From Kluyveromyces lactis (taxonomy: Eukaryota; Ascomycota; Saccharomycetes; Saccharomycetales; Saccharomycetaceae): DNA of 64,000 nt. A program made the translations under genes and the position numbers. The first letter of the stretch is position 1. The number at the start of each line of letters is the position of its first letter. Below are positions 53,901 through 62,072 of the stretch, one piece after another. The DNA lies in the NCBI RefSeq assembly GCF_000002515.2, contig NC_006041.1, positions 1,240,001-1,304,000 of the forward strand, given 5' to 3'. The notes under the pieces are model-generated. The model was given only the letters and a program-made list of their open reading frames with translations. It did not search any database and had not been told where the DNA came from.

Positions 53901-54591
53901 AGTTGAAGATGTAACCGTTGAATGTCGGATGCTGGAGACCATTTGGGTCCACAAATTGGAACTGCATAGCAAGATTGCCTCGTGCGTTGAGATATAACAC
54001 CCTTAATGGATAGAAAACCCCAGCTTGCATGCTAACAGTAACACTAGAGCTTGTAACACCGAAATCGAATGTTGTTGGGTTCGAAATAGTGTCAGATTTT
54101 TGACAACAATCGAAGGCATTGCCAGCTCCAATACTACCATAGGCAGCTTCATCAACGTTATTGAGCAGGAACTGGTAATCACCGGTCATACGAGCATAAA
54201 AGTATCCTGATAAAACCATGGTGAAATTAGACAGCGCGATTGTCTCAGGATAGTTGAACGCAGCGGGCAAGTTACCGTTGATGATACTGTAGCAGCGAGC
54301 GGTCTGAATTGTCATACCGAAAGTCACATTCGTTACCCCATCACTTGAGCCGATGTACCCACCGCCATATGTTTTGTAACCGCCTTGTTGGTAATCGGTT
54401 GATCCGTAAGTGGGATCGACGTCGTAACAGTCAGTACCCCCAACATACTTCATTGGATAGTGGTAATAGTCAACATGGAAACCTGCAGAACTGACTCTAC
54501 CGGCACCATTACAACCACGAATGGCATCTGCTTTCTGATACAAACAGGAGGAAAGGATGAGCCAACATGTGAATAAAGCTAAATTTGGCAT
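50917..54591 (-). CDS. Flo-type PA14 adhesin, GPI-anchored cell wall protein
   Basis: A 1224-residue flocculin-like adhesin. Signal peptide at 1-23. A PA14 lectin-like domain (about 25-240) resembles Flo1/Flo5, including GYFYARMTGDYQFLLNNVDEAAYGS, AFDCC and the closing NGYIFNFPDD. Then come about three Flo repeats (245-385; TTTEPWTQTFTSTYTTE, TYTPWTG, VYTGWTG). A long low-complexity stalk (about 430-1040) is built from GNESGSGSATGTDNGTG-like units. A Ser/Thr-rich region with a TRNGVTTVYRTTCP block follows. The C-terminus ends in a run of Ser and a hydrophobic tail (LLGTPFIAAILALL), a GPI signal. It would mediate cell-cell or surface adhesion by binding sugars. The calcium-binding Asp-Asp pair of Flo5/Epa1 reads Asp-Glu here. 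Nearly every Asn in the stalk is an N-glycosylation sequon (NES or NGT). Confidence 0.92.
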   Translation of the reverse strand: MPNLALFTCWLILSSCLYQKADAIRGCNGAGRVSSAGFHVDYYHYPMKYVGGTDCYDVDPTYGSTDYQQGGYKTYGGGYIGSSDGVTNVTFGMTIQTARCYSIINGNLPAAFNYPETIALSNFTMVLSGYFYARMTGDYQFLLNNVDEAAYGSIGAGNAFDCCQKSDTISNPTTFDFGVTSSSVTVSMQAGVFYPLRVLYLNARGNLAMQFQFVDPNGLQHPTFNGYIFNFPDDSSGNGCPIIDATTTEPWTQTFTSTYTTETACEVADGSSTTEVLVVVKTPVVQTATTTYTPWTGATTNSIGTGTVTETGSDGIPTVKTIYTVETPEVQTATTVYTGWTGEYTSTFATDLTTVTGSDGIPTITTIYSVKTTAEPESTYSSGFDSSTTSKVTISDNTSIEPTYSLSTVSTSHNDSQSQSVTVTTDDSESGSATATGTDNGNESGTGSASVTGTDNGTGNESGTGSGSGSATTTGSGNESGSGSATGTDNGTGNESSTGSGSGSATTTGSGNESGSGSATGTGNESNSASATGTDNGTGNESGSASVTGTDNGTGNESGTGSGSGSATSTGSGNESGSGSATGTGNESGSASVTGTDNGTGNESGSASVTGTDNGTGNESGTGSGSGSATSTGSGNESGSGSATGTGNESGSASVTGTDNGTGNESGSASVTGTDNGTGNESGTGSGSGSATTTGSGNESGSGSATGTDNGTGSGSGSATSTGSGNESGSGSATGTGNESNSASATGTDNGTGSGSGSATSTGSGNESGTGSGSGSATTTGSGNESGSGSATGTDNGTGSGSGSATSTGSGNESGSGSATGTDNGTGSGSGTVTTTGSGNESGSGSATGTGNESGSGSATGTDNGTGNESGTGSGSGSVTSTGSGNESGSGSATGTGNESNSASVTGTDNGTGSGSGSATSTGSGNESSTGSGSGSATSTGSGNESGSGSATGTGNESGSASVTGTDNGTGNESGTGSGSGSATSTGSGDESGSGSATGTDNGTGSGSGSATTTGSGNESGSGSATGTGNESGSASATGTDNVSSPDGSDISQIEPTSSLCIITTTRNGVTTVYRTTCPIDTTVTEKTSLESQSSKLVDESSTIDLSIPIESTKDGMSSTEKFPNTGINNDEASSTNSTTATTATNNNSGHSVDITTTSDVSNETGTAHKQNGSSTEKQTVNFSSSSSSSSASSSSISEVVSLYEDNAVKLLGTPFIAAILALL
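51465..53310 (-). repeat. In-frame tandem repeat tract encoding the adhesin stalk
   Basis: About 1.85 kb of interleaved short units, all multiples of three bases, encoding GNESGSGSATGT, DNGTG and GSATTTGS-type blocks in higher-order arrays. Near-identical copies make the tract prone to recombination and copy-number change. The composition leaves other frames on both strands free of stops, which produces long spurious open frames. Confidence 0.9.
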
Positions 54592-55073
54592 CTTTCTAGC
54601 AAAGAAGACAGAGTGCAGAGAAGAATTGCAAAAACTCTCTTATTTGCTCTCTTTCCAAATGTATTCCTTATTCCTTGATACCTTTTCTTACTTTATGTTT
54701 TTTCAAGGAAGCTATTGGATGTCGAGTGCTGAAGATTATGCTGGATGTTGTTATTATTTCAAAGAAATACTTTATTAATGAAAATATCTAACAGAAGAAA
54801 GGAAGAAAAAGGTTGTTGAACAAAGAATCTGCTTAGGTTCGCTGGTATTTATCTGATCAATAGCCTAAATTTCCAAGGTCAAAGTACACTATAAGACAGT
54901 AAGGCCAAACTATTATACCGCGGTTATTCTATTATTGTCACATTGGGCTATGCAACCGTTCCGTTTTTATTTTGTTTCAACCCATTGTCCTGTGATTTCT
55001 ATGCATGCAGCGCACATTGTGGGGAATGTGGGGAACGGGTATTCTACGCATTCGCTTGGGATCTCTCTAAATT

Positions 55074-55118
55074 CTAGAATTTCGGAATTTTAGGAATTTT
55101 CGGAATTTTGCGAATGTT
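55074..55118. repeat. 9-bp tandem repeat (about five units, CGGAATTTT type)
   Basis: The units read CTAGAATTT, CGGAATTTT, AGGAATTTT, CGGAATTTT and GCGAATGTT. It lies about 480-530 bp upstream of the adhesin ATG. It contains TTCTAGAA, a single heat-shock-element-like palindrome. Confidence 0.65.
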
Positions 55119-57201
55119 CGAGCCTTACAGGCAAAAAAACAAAATAAAAAAGGCCACTGACATTTTTTTATCTGGGGTGCCTGCCAGTACAAGAATAGGC
55201 ATGACAAACAAGATGGTTGAGCTCTACTAGTAATTCACCGGACGAATAAAAGAGGTAGTGACAAACGGGTGAATCAATGGAAAATAAGAACAATTTATTC
55301 AGACTGGTACTGACGAAAACTTTCTCTTTGGAAGAACTACAATAATTGCTCACCTTAATTATCGGAGATTTTCCCAAAGTAAGTTTTTCCTTTTGATAAA
55401 CCTCGACATAAAGAGTCTTTCTGAATCCAGATGACCTGATAACTCGTTACTAGGGCTACTATCTTTGTTTGGCATTTTGAAATCTGCATCACGCTCGGTC
55501 ATTACCCTTTGAATGATTAGCTTCTGGGTGATTCGATGCCAACAGTGCTTCTAGAACCTTTCAGGGACTTTGGTGTTCTTTAACTCTGTCTGTTTCCTGG
55601 GCTAAAAGTACGAAGAGTAACAAAGAGCTGTTTTGCGAGAATAATAACGATATGTGGCCCATTGTTTTCATTCGTGAACCAGGCAATTGTATGAAAATCC
55701 CTTTTGAATTTCCACGCATGCGGAGTGAGAACAAACGTGGAGAACCTTGTTGGGCTATTATTGGATTGCAGGAAAATATTAAATGGCATTCTGCGAAATT
55801 CATATAGGAGATGCAAATCCTGTTTTTGCAACATCCTGTTCATTATCAGCATTATACGGCCGGCACGCACTTAAAGAAAAAATTCATGAAGAAAACGAAA
55901 AGAGGAAGCTAAACTGAAGTCATATCCTGAATAGTTGATTCTTAAATGATCAACTCACTATGGCAACAATTGATGTGGCCTCTAATAACACCTACGTCAA
56001 AGTCTACCACCAATTCCAAACGATATCCAGTTCTGCTGTTATAGAGGTTTATTTACTTTAACTTGTTTACCGGATGCTGTAAAAAAAGAGGAATATAAAC
56101 GACTGAATTATGAGGACGGTAGAACCCTTCAAGACCGAAACATGGTTCATATTGTAAGGTGTGACTGGTTTCACATACGGAAAATATGAGCCATGTTTAC
56201 TAGAAGAAACATTACATATACTACTGTGAGTATATAGGCGATCAAATCTCATCGTTTAAACCACAGTGTATATATATATTTGGTACAATATCCACTCGTT
56301 TCCAGCTTATCTTTACACATTGATGAAATTTTTGAACCTCTCATCAGTAAAATTAAACTGGAAATAACATACGACACAGTTAAAGGCGACAGTGTAGCAA
56401 TCACGATGGCGTTCACAGCCTTAGTTTTACCAACATAAGTCGTTTAACCACCACGACGTGTGTCTGTGAGAGGAAATGTAAATATGACGGACCTTGGTTA
56501 CTCGAATGAATACTCGCATGCTTTACTATTATGAGTCGTAGTAAGCTTCCTTCTGACTTCATCATTTCCGTGACTCACCGGACAACTCATTCATGATCAA
56601 ACAGGCTTTTATAAATATTGCCAAATTTCTATTACTTGTGGTCTGACAACAAATTGTTATTCTTGGAGCGCTTGACCCTAACAGTGTGACTGTACCTAAG
56701 AAGTATGTCAATGCCATTTACATGAAGAGTAATCAGGATATTAACAAGACAACAAATGTGCAGGGCTTTTAGGTTCAAGGAGTTTCTTGGCATTGAAAGT
56801 CCCTGTTGGATTTTATCCCACCTTATGTACGATTTTAACCTTTGACACATATTAAATCGCGTGCCGTATCGGTTATGAGTTGATGTCTCCAAGAAGCACA
56901 CATTCATGGTATGGATGCCCGGTTGGAATTAGCAAACTTGATCTATATTTTGTCATGTTTAACTGAATATTCATCATGTTTGGTAGTAGGGGTTTGGCCC
57001 AGAGGGTTAGTGGTATTCATGTGAATGGATACCATTTGACTTGAAGTTTATGATGAATTAATGGATAATTAAATTGGTGATGGGTATACTAACTTCGATT
57101 GATTAAGTAAATTACTTACGGTGTTCTCCTTAGTTTCTTCTATCTGACATAAGTTAATGTAGAACAATAATTAATGTGTAACCGAATCCAGATGGGAAAA
57201 T

Positions 57202-57494
57202 TGGATGAAGAAACCTTCTACTTATATACTTTTTAGATTGGTTTTCCAAGCACCAAACTCTGTAGCCTTGATCCTAGTTCCTCTCAGCTTCGGCTTCTTA
57301 TTTAGCATTGGTTCGATAACTGGCGCCTTAGAAAAGCACCTACAATACCAGGAGTACCATGTCCGTATATCTTTAATTTCATTTCGCAGGACCATATATA
57401 TCTTGTCTTACTTTTATATTTGCATCTTAAATCTTAGGTGGCATCCAGTTATCCAAGTCCTTACTACCAACTCTGGATATTATCCAATCCAACA
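57202..57494 (-). mobile_element. Solo LTR (Ty1/copia-like family), best-preserved copy, right of the adhesin gene
   Basis: On the minus strand it runs from TGTTGGATTGGATAATATCC to CTTCATCCA. The ends are TG...CA as in Ty1-class LTRs, and the length is 293 bp. Internal anchors CTAAGGCGCC, GAACTAGGATC and a TATA motif (AGTATATAAGTAGA) are shared with the three other copies. No clear target duplication remains (AAAAT against AATTT). No internal coding region is present, so it is an old recombination remnant. Confidence 0.68.
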
Positions 57495-57635
57495 AATTTT
57501 ATTATACAATAGTAAAAAGGTAAAGTACTGTTACATATAATTTAAAGAATATTAGTATATATTTTTGTTAATATAACGGTTTGAGAAAAGGTGCAGATTG
57601 AAATCGGTAAAACAGCACCACTTATTTTCTTTGAC

Positions 57636-60600
57636 TCAAATAGTTTTCTCGTCGTTGTGAAAAGTATTTATCCTAGTGAAAGAAGTAGTATATTGTTCGA
57701 ATGGATCTTGTACAGATCTCTTTTCTAAATCACTTTCTGGATTTTCGACTCTGTCTTTGCTTCCGAAATAACGTCTCTTGCCGTACTTGTACAATTCAGC
57801 ACCTGCCCAGAATGCCAAACTGAAGCCAAGAGAGAATCCCCATTCATAAGTGATATCGTAATGTAAGAATACTTTGTCGTTAATCACTGGGATGTAAACC
57901 ACCGGGAACACAGAACAAAAGCCACCAACAATTGACCAGAATAAAAATTGATTGCTCCAGACATCTTTGAACACTTGCGTATATGGTGTCTCAGTTTCAG
58001 GATTCATCATGAAGAATGATCTTCTCATGTCAACAACCTCCCAAGCTAAAATTAATGCACACCACGTCATAGTTGCGAATGCTGCAGCACGGCCCTTGAA
58101 GACCAAGCGACACGAATCATCAAAGCCATTGTTACACCCGCGGCCCAAATTACCATCACCAGTACCATAGATTACCGTGACAAAACATGCCATGCAACAT
58201 GCTGCAATAATTACACCATAGACAAGCATATCGACGATGACTTCCCACGTGAATATAACAGCTTTGGCATCCTTTGGTGGCTTCTCCATCACGTCAACAT
58301 TAGCCTTCTCCAAACCGAGACCCATTGCTGGAAAACATGAGGTAACAACAATAACCCACAAAACCTCGACAGGAGATAATGGGAATACTGAGAACCCTTC
58401 CTCATCAAGAAAACATAAACCAACCATCAAGTACAAAGCTTGTGCCACATTTTCTGCTAAAAGTTGTAGGACGAATTTCTGGATGTTATCGCTCATTCTT
58501 CTACCTTCTTCTACAGCATTTAAAATAGAAGCAAAGTTATCATCGCTCAACACAATGTCAGACGCATCCTTCGCAACGTCAGAACCATTGATTCCCATGG
58601 CAATACCAACATTGGCAATCTTCAACGATGGTGAATCGTTCACACCATCTCCTGTCATGGCACAGAACCTGTTTCGACGATGCAAGGCTTCGATCATGCG
58701 TACCTTAGTTTGTGGTGCACAACGGGCAATAACCAAGGGCAAAACTGGTAGCTCATCGATTTCCTTATCACTCAAAGCGTCGAAATCAGTTGCTGTCATA
58801 ACCATAAAATTAACGACTTCTTTTGGATAATGATATAAATTGTGAGGTAAGATGCCAACTTCTTGAGCTATAGACTTGGCAGTACCAGGGAAGTCACCTG
58901 TCAACATATGGACGTTGATACCAGCTAGGTGACATTTTTTAACAGCAGCAAGCGATTCGCGCCTTGGTGGATCGTATATACCGACTAATCCCAAAAATGT
59001 TAGATTATTTTCGACAAAGTCACGTTCCTTCAATAGTTTGTCCTTGTTGATAGTAAATTGTGATTCGTTAAAGGTTTTCTTGGCAAAAGCTAACACTCTT
59101 AGCCCCTCACTTGATAAGGTATCAACATTCTTTTGAACAGTTTCCAGATCTTCTTCGGTCAAGGGTTGTGGACTGCCATCAGGAGTGGTATACCAGGAGT
59201 TGCAACATTGTAGCACTCTCTCAAAGGCCCCCTTGGTGAACACTTCGTAAATTGGAGCTTTTGGCTCTTCCACATTCTTATATATAGCGGACATTCTCTT
59301 CACGCTAGAATCGAAGGGATATTCGGCCACATGCTCGAAAGTGATATCATTGTGAATGTTCTTTTCATCATCGTTGTCTTCACCAGTTAGTACGCGCCTA
59401 GGTAGATCCATTCTAGTCGCGAACACTTGAATAGCGATTTCTGTTGGGTCACCATGAGCTTTCCAATCTTGAGTTTCGGGATCCCGGAACACAGTAGCGA
59501 TATTAGCCAATGTAGCGGTGTATAACCATTGAGTGAATAATGAAACATTTAGCGGACCCAATTCATCAGCATAATACTTGGATTTGAAATCCGTTATCAT
59601 ACCGACATCTTCCTCGTCATCATGTTTGTATTGATATGGAGAAAATTTGGGAATTAACTGAATTTCACCTATGGTAGGATTGAAAGGTTCATTGGAATTC
59701 TGGACATTGATAGTTCCAAATTGCGGAATCCAGACTTGTTTGGCAATCATTTTACCTTGCGTTAAAGTACCTGTCTTGTCAGAACAAATGTCGTTAACGG
59801 CACCTAATGCCTCCAAAGAATCTAATTTACGAATGATAACATGTCTAGTTGCCATCACTTTAGCGCCTGCAGACATGGTGATTGTTAGAACAACGACCAA
59901 TGACGATGGGATCATTGAAAGTGCGACACAAATGGCATAGATGGCAACTTGTTTGTTCACCTTAAACTTTTGAGTACCCATAACGACAATAGCGAAAATG
60001 ACTGCAACCACGAATAATAGAATAGCCAATTGAGACAACTTACGGTGCAAGGGGGTACCGACGCTGGTTCCCAGGAACGTGCCGATAGATTCTCTCAATG
60101 TAATCCATAAGTTTCGTCCAAATGACTTGGACTTATCTCTTGAAATTAGCGAAGCCTCTGACTTTAGCGACTTCGCTATCTTACCAATTTCAGTGTTCAA
60201 AGCTGTCTTTATAACAATACCAGTCGCTCTGCCCTTCGTAACTGTAGATGCTGCGAAGGCAAGGTTTAAACGATCACCAACAGGCGTATCTTGTTCGTAA
60301 ACTTCTCCGTGAGACTTAGCAACTGGAAGGGATTCACCAGTCAATAGCGCCTCATCTGTTTCCAAATTTATTGCTTCGAATAGCCTCAAATCGGCCGGTA
60401 CTGTATCGCCAACCCTAATAATACAGATATCACCAGGCACCAATTCTTTTGACTCGATTGTAAGATCATTACCAGCCCTGATAACATGGGCCGACGGAGT
60501 GGATAGTGATTTCAATGAGTTCATTGTCTTCGAGGCGTTATATTCTTGATATGCACCTATAACAACGTTGATGAAAACAACAAATGCAATCACACCACCA

Positions 60601-60884
60601 GAAATCCAGTCTTTGATGGCGAACGAGATGACCATTGAAATTATCAACACCATAATCATGGCATTACATATTTGACTAATGAAAATGCCCTTAATATTAA
60701 TTTTTGAATCATCCCCAAGAGTATTTTCACCTATTAGACCCAATCTTTCCGCGATTTGTGTAGTGTTCAATCCCTGGTTAATATGTGTGGATAACAGCGT
60801 TTCCACTCGGGACACACTTAAAGAATGGAAATCATCCCTTGCATAAGGAGAATCAGGTGGAATCTCCTTAGACTTGGTGCCCAT
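57636..60884 (-). CDS. ENA1: P-type Na+/Li+ (K+) efflux ATPase, ENA family (type IID)
   Basis: A 1082-residue P-type ATPase of fungal type IID, which pumps Na+, Li+ or K+ out across the plasma membrane for salt and alkaline tolerance. Visible motifs: the N-terminal cation-ATPase region (LSVSRVETLLSTHINQGL), actuator loop LLTGESLPV, phosphorylation site CSDKTGTLTQGKM, nucleotide-binding KGAFERVLQCC and hinge MTGDGVNDSPSLKIANVGIAMG. Membrane helices flank these and the C-terminal tail ends hydrophilic. Length equals S. cerevisiae Ena1 (about 1090). S. cerevisiae carries tandem ENA copies; only one is present here. It faces the intact siderophore transporter across a 1.2-kb divergent promoter. 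Confidence 0.95.
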   Translation of the reverse strand: MGTKSKEIPPDSPYARDDFHSLSVSRVETLLSTHINQGLNTTQIAERLGLIGENTLGDDSKINIKGIFISQICNAMIMVLIISMVISFAIKDWISGGVIAFVVFINVVIGAYQEYNASKTMNSLKSLSTPSAHVIRAGNDLTIESKELVPGDICIIRVGDTVPADLRLFEAINLETDEALLTGESLPVAKSHGEVYEQDTPVGDRLNLAFAASTVTKGRATGIVIKTALNTEIGKIAKSLKSEASLISRDKSKSFGRNLWITLRESIGTFLGTSVGTPLHRKLSQLAILLFVVAVIFAIVVMGTQKFKVNKQVAIYAICVALSMIPSSLVVVLTITMSAGAKVMATRHVIIRKLDSLEALGAVNDICSDKTGTLTQGKMIAKQVWIPQFGTINVQNSNEPFNPTIGEIQLIPKFSPYQYKHDDEEDVGMITDFKSKYYADELGPLNVSLFTQWLYTATLANIATVFRDPETQDWKAHGDPTEIAIQVFATRMDLPRRVLTGEDNDDEKNIHNDITFEHVAEYPFDSSVKRMSAIYKNVEEPKAPIYEVFTKGAFERVLQCCNSWYTTPDGSPQPLTEEDLETVQKNVDTLSSEGLRVLAFAKKTFNESQFTINKDKLLKERDFVENNLTFLGLVGIYDPPRRESLAAVKKCHLAGINVHMLTGDFPGTAKSIAQEVGILPHNLYHYPKEVVNFMVMTATDFDALSDKEIDELPVLPLVIARCAPQTKVRMIEALHRRNRFCAMTGDGVNDSPSLKIANVGIAMGINGSDVAKDASDIVLSDDNFASILNAVEEGRRMSDNIQKFVLQLLAENVAQALYLMVGLCFLDEEGFSVFPLSPVEVLWVIVVTSCFPAMGLGLEKANVDVMEKPPKDAKAVIFTWEVIVDMLVYGVIIAACCMACFVTVIYGTGDGNLGRGCNNGFDDSCRLVFKGRAAAFATMTWCALILAWEVVDMRRSFFMMNPETETPYTQVFKDVWSNQFLFWSIVGGFCSVFPVVYIPVINDKVFLHYDITYEWGFSLGFSLAFWAGAELYKYGKRRYFGSKDRVENPESDLEKRSVQDPFEQYTTSFTRINTFHNDEKTI

Positions 60885-61541
60885 TGAGTCTTACTGTATG
60901 TTAAAAATTTCGGTGAAATAATCACTTTGAAAAGTACTATAGTTTGTTGAATCGGCAATGTATCAGAACTGTCTTCAAAACTAATCTGAATATAGTATGA
61001 TTAATGTCCGGCGAGAACCACTATATGAATTTTGACGCTTTGGTAACCCCCTACCACTAGGGTCTTCATATTTCTCTTTTATGCATGCTTTGCAAAATTT
61101 GTAGCATTTTGTATTGTTAAGACCAGAATAGATATAAGAAGACGTGAAAAAAAGAAATGCGTAATGACAACTAGGTCAGAAGTAAGAAGCTGTGCTTTTA
61201 TATTTCAGAAAAGCACAGGGCTAATGTTTCTTACGAATTCGATTTGTTAGTTTTATCTAGCATAACGGTTGTCCATGTCTTCTTAAAAAATAATTCGTCT
61301 TCAACTTCTTATGAGTCTTTTTCAGCCATTGTTCAGCCACTTACTGTATGGCAAGGGAAGAAGCTGATGCATGTACTGTCAAAGACCTTTGACGAATCAA
61401 ATTTCTTGTTTAAAGAATACTTTACTACCAAAATGTTTCGAGAATTTTTATTTTGAGTCTCATTTGACATTCCCTCATGCCTCATGCTTGCTTGAATCCT
61501 AGTTCATCATCTAGTAGTGAAGTAAAAAGAAATCGTCATTT

Positions 61542-61549
61542 CACACCCA
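61542..61549 (+). promoter_or_regulatory. Aft1-consensus site CACACCCA
   Basis: An exact YRCACCCR match, about 530 bp upstream of the siderophore transporter start. Motif evidence only. Confidence 0.4.
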
Positions 61550-61782
61550 ACTATTTTGCTTTTTTTCTAGTAGTTCAAACCCTTTGAGGAAGACTCTATT
61601 ATGATTAGCTAGGGTCGACTGAAAGGTTAGATCTTAATGCAAGTAGTATCTGTAGGGTGAATTATGTGATCAATAAAAAAAGCAAGTTCGAAAGGGCCTT
61701 TCGTGATTGCCTTTCTTACAGTTGAGCTACCGTTTGTTAATGGGGAAAAAGTTCCTATTGAAGGAAGATTGGAAAAAAAAAA

Positions 61783-61792
61783 TGACACCCAA
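61783..61792 (+). promoter_or_regulatory. CACCC iron-type motif TGACACCCAA
   Basis: Same ten bases as upstream of the interrupted transporter gene and the ferric reductase. Here about 285 bp upstream of the transporter ATG and in its orientation. Confidence 0.45.
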
Positions 61793-62072
61793 GAAATATT
61801 TGGTTACTATTAAGTTTAAAGTGCCAAGTCTTGATCTGCCAAGTTTTTATCCGTTGTCATATGCTAAGATCTTGTGGTAAACATCTGATGTTATGTAACA
61901 AACCCCGCAATGGTATTAAACGGATTCATATGGAGACTTACAATGCATATAGTAAGATGATCATCAATTAATGTATAAATATCGACAGAAACCAGGCAAG
62001 CTGACATTTTAAGGAAAGGCACCTTGTATATTTTAAGGTCCTATCAAAATCCACGATCTAGAACATTAATCA

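Larger units (their letters stand above)
54592..57635. other. 3-kb upstream region of the adhesin gene
   Basis: Contains GGGGAATGTGGGGAACGGG (about 55021-55039) with STRE-like G runs, five 9-bp tandem units (55074-55118) and a solo LTR (57202-57494). No gene is recognised. Long promoters are usual for flocculin genes. Confidence 0.5.
60885..62072. other. Divergent promoter region of ENA1 and the siderophore transporter
   Basis: Contains CCCCT (STRE core) at 61048-61052 on the ENA side, a CACACCCA Aft1-consensus match at 61542-61549 and TGACACCCAA at 61783-61792 on the transporter side. No gene. Confidence 0.5.

Noticed and set aside
55160-56910. Several 60-96-codon open frames upstream of the adhesin.
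   Set aside because: No conserved motif, overlapping on the same DNA, and composition like random AT-rich sequence.
57205-57540. Open frame of 111 codons on the plus strand.
   Set aside because: It coincides with the solo LTR at 57202-57494 on the opposite strand and has no recognisable protein motif.
61488-61500. Possible further LTR fragment (GAATCCTAGTTC).
   Set aside because: The other anchors (GGCGCCTTAG, TGGATGAAG) are absent at the expected distances.
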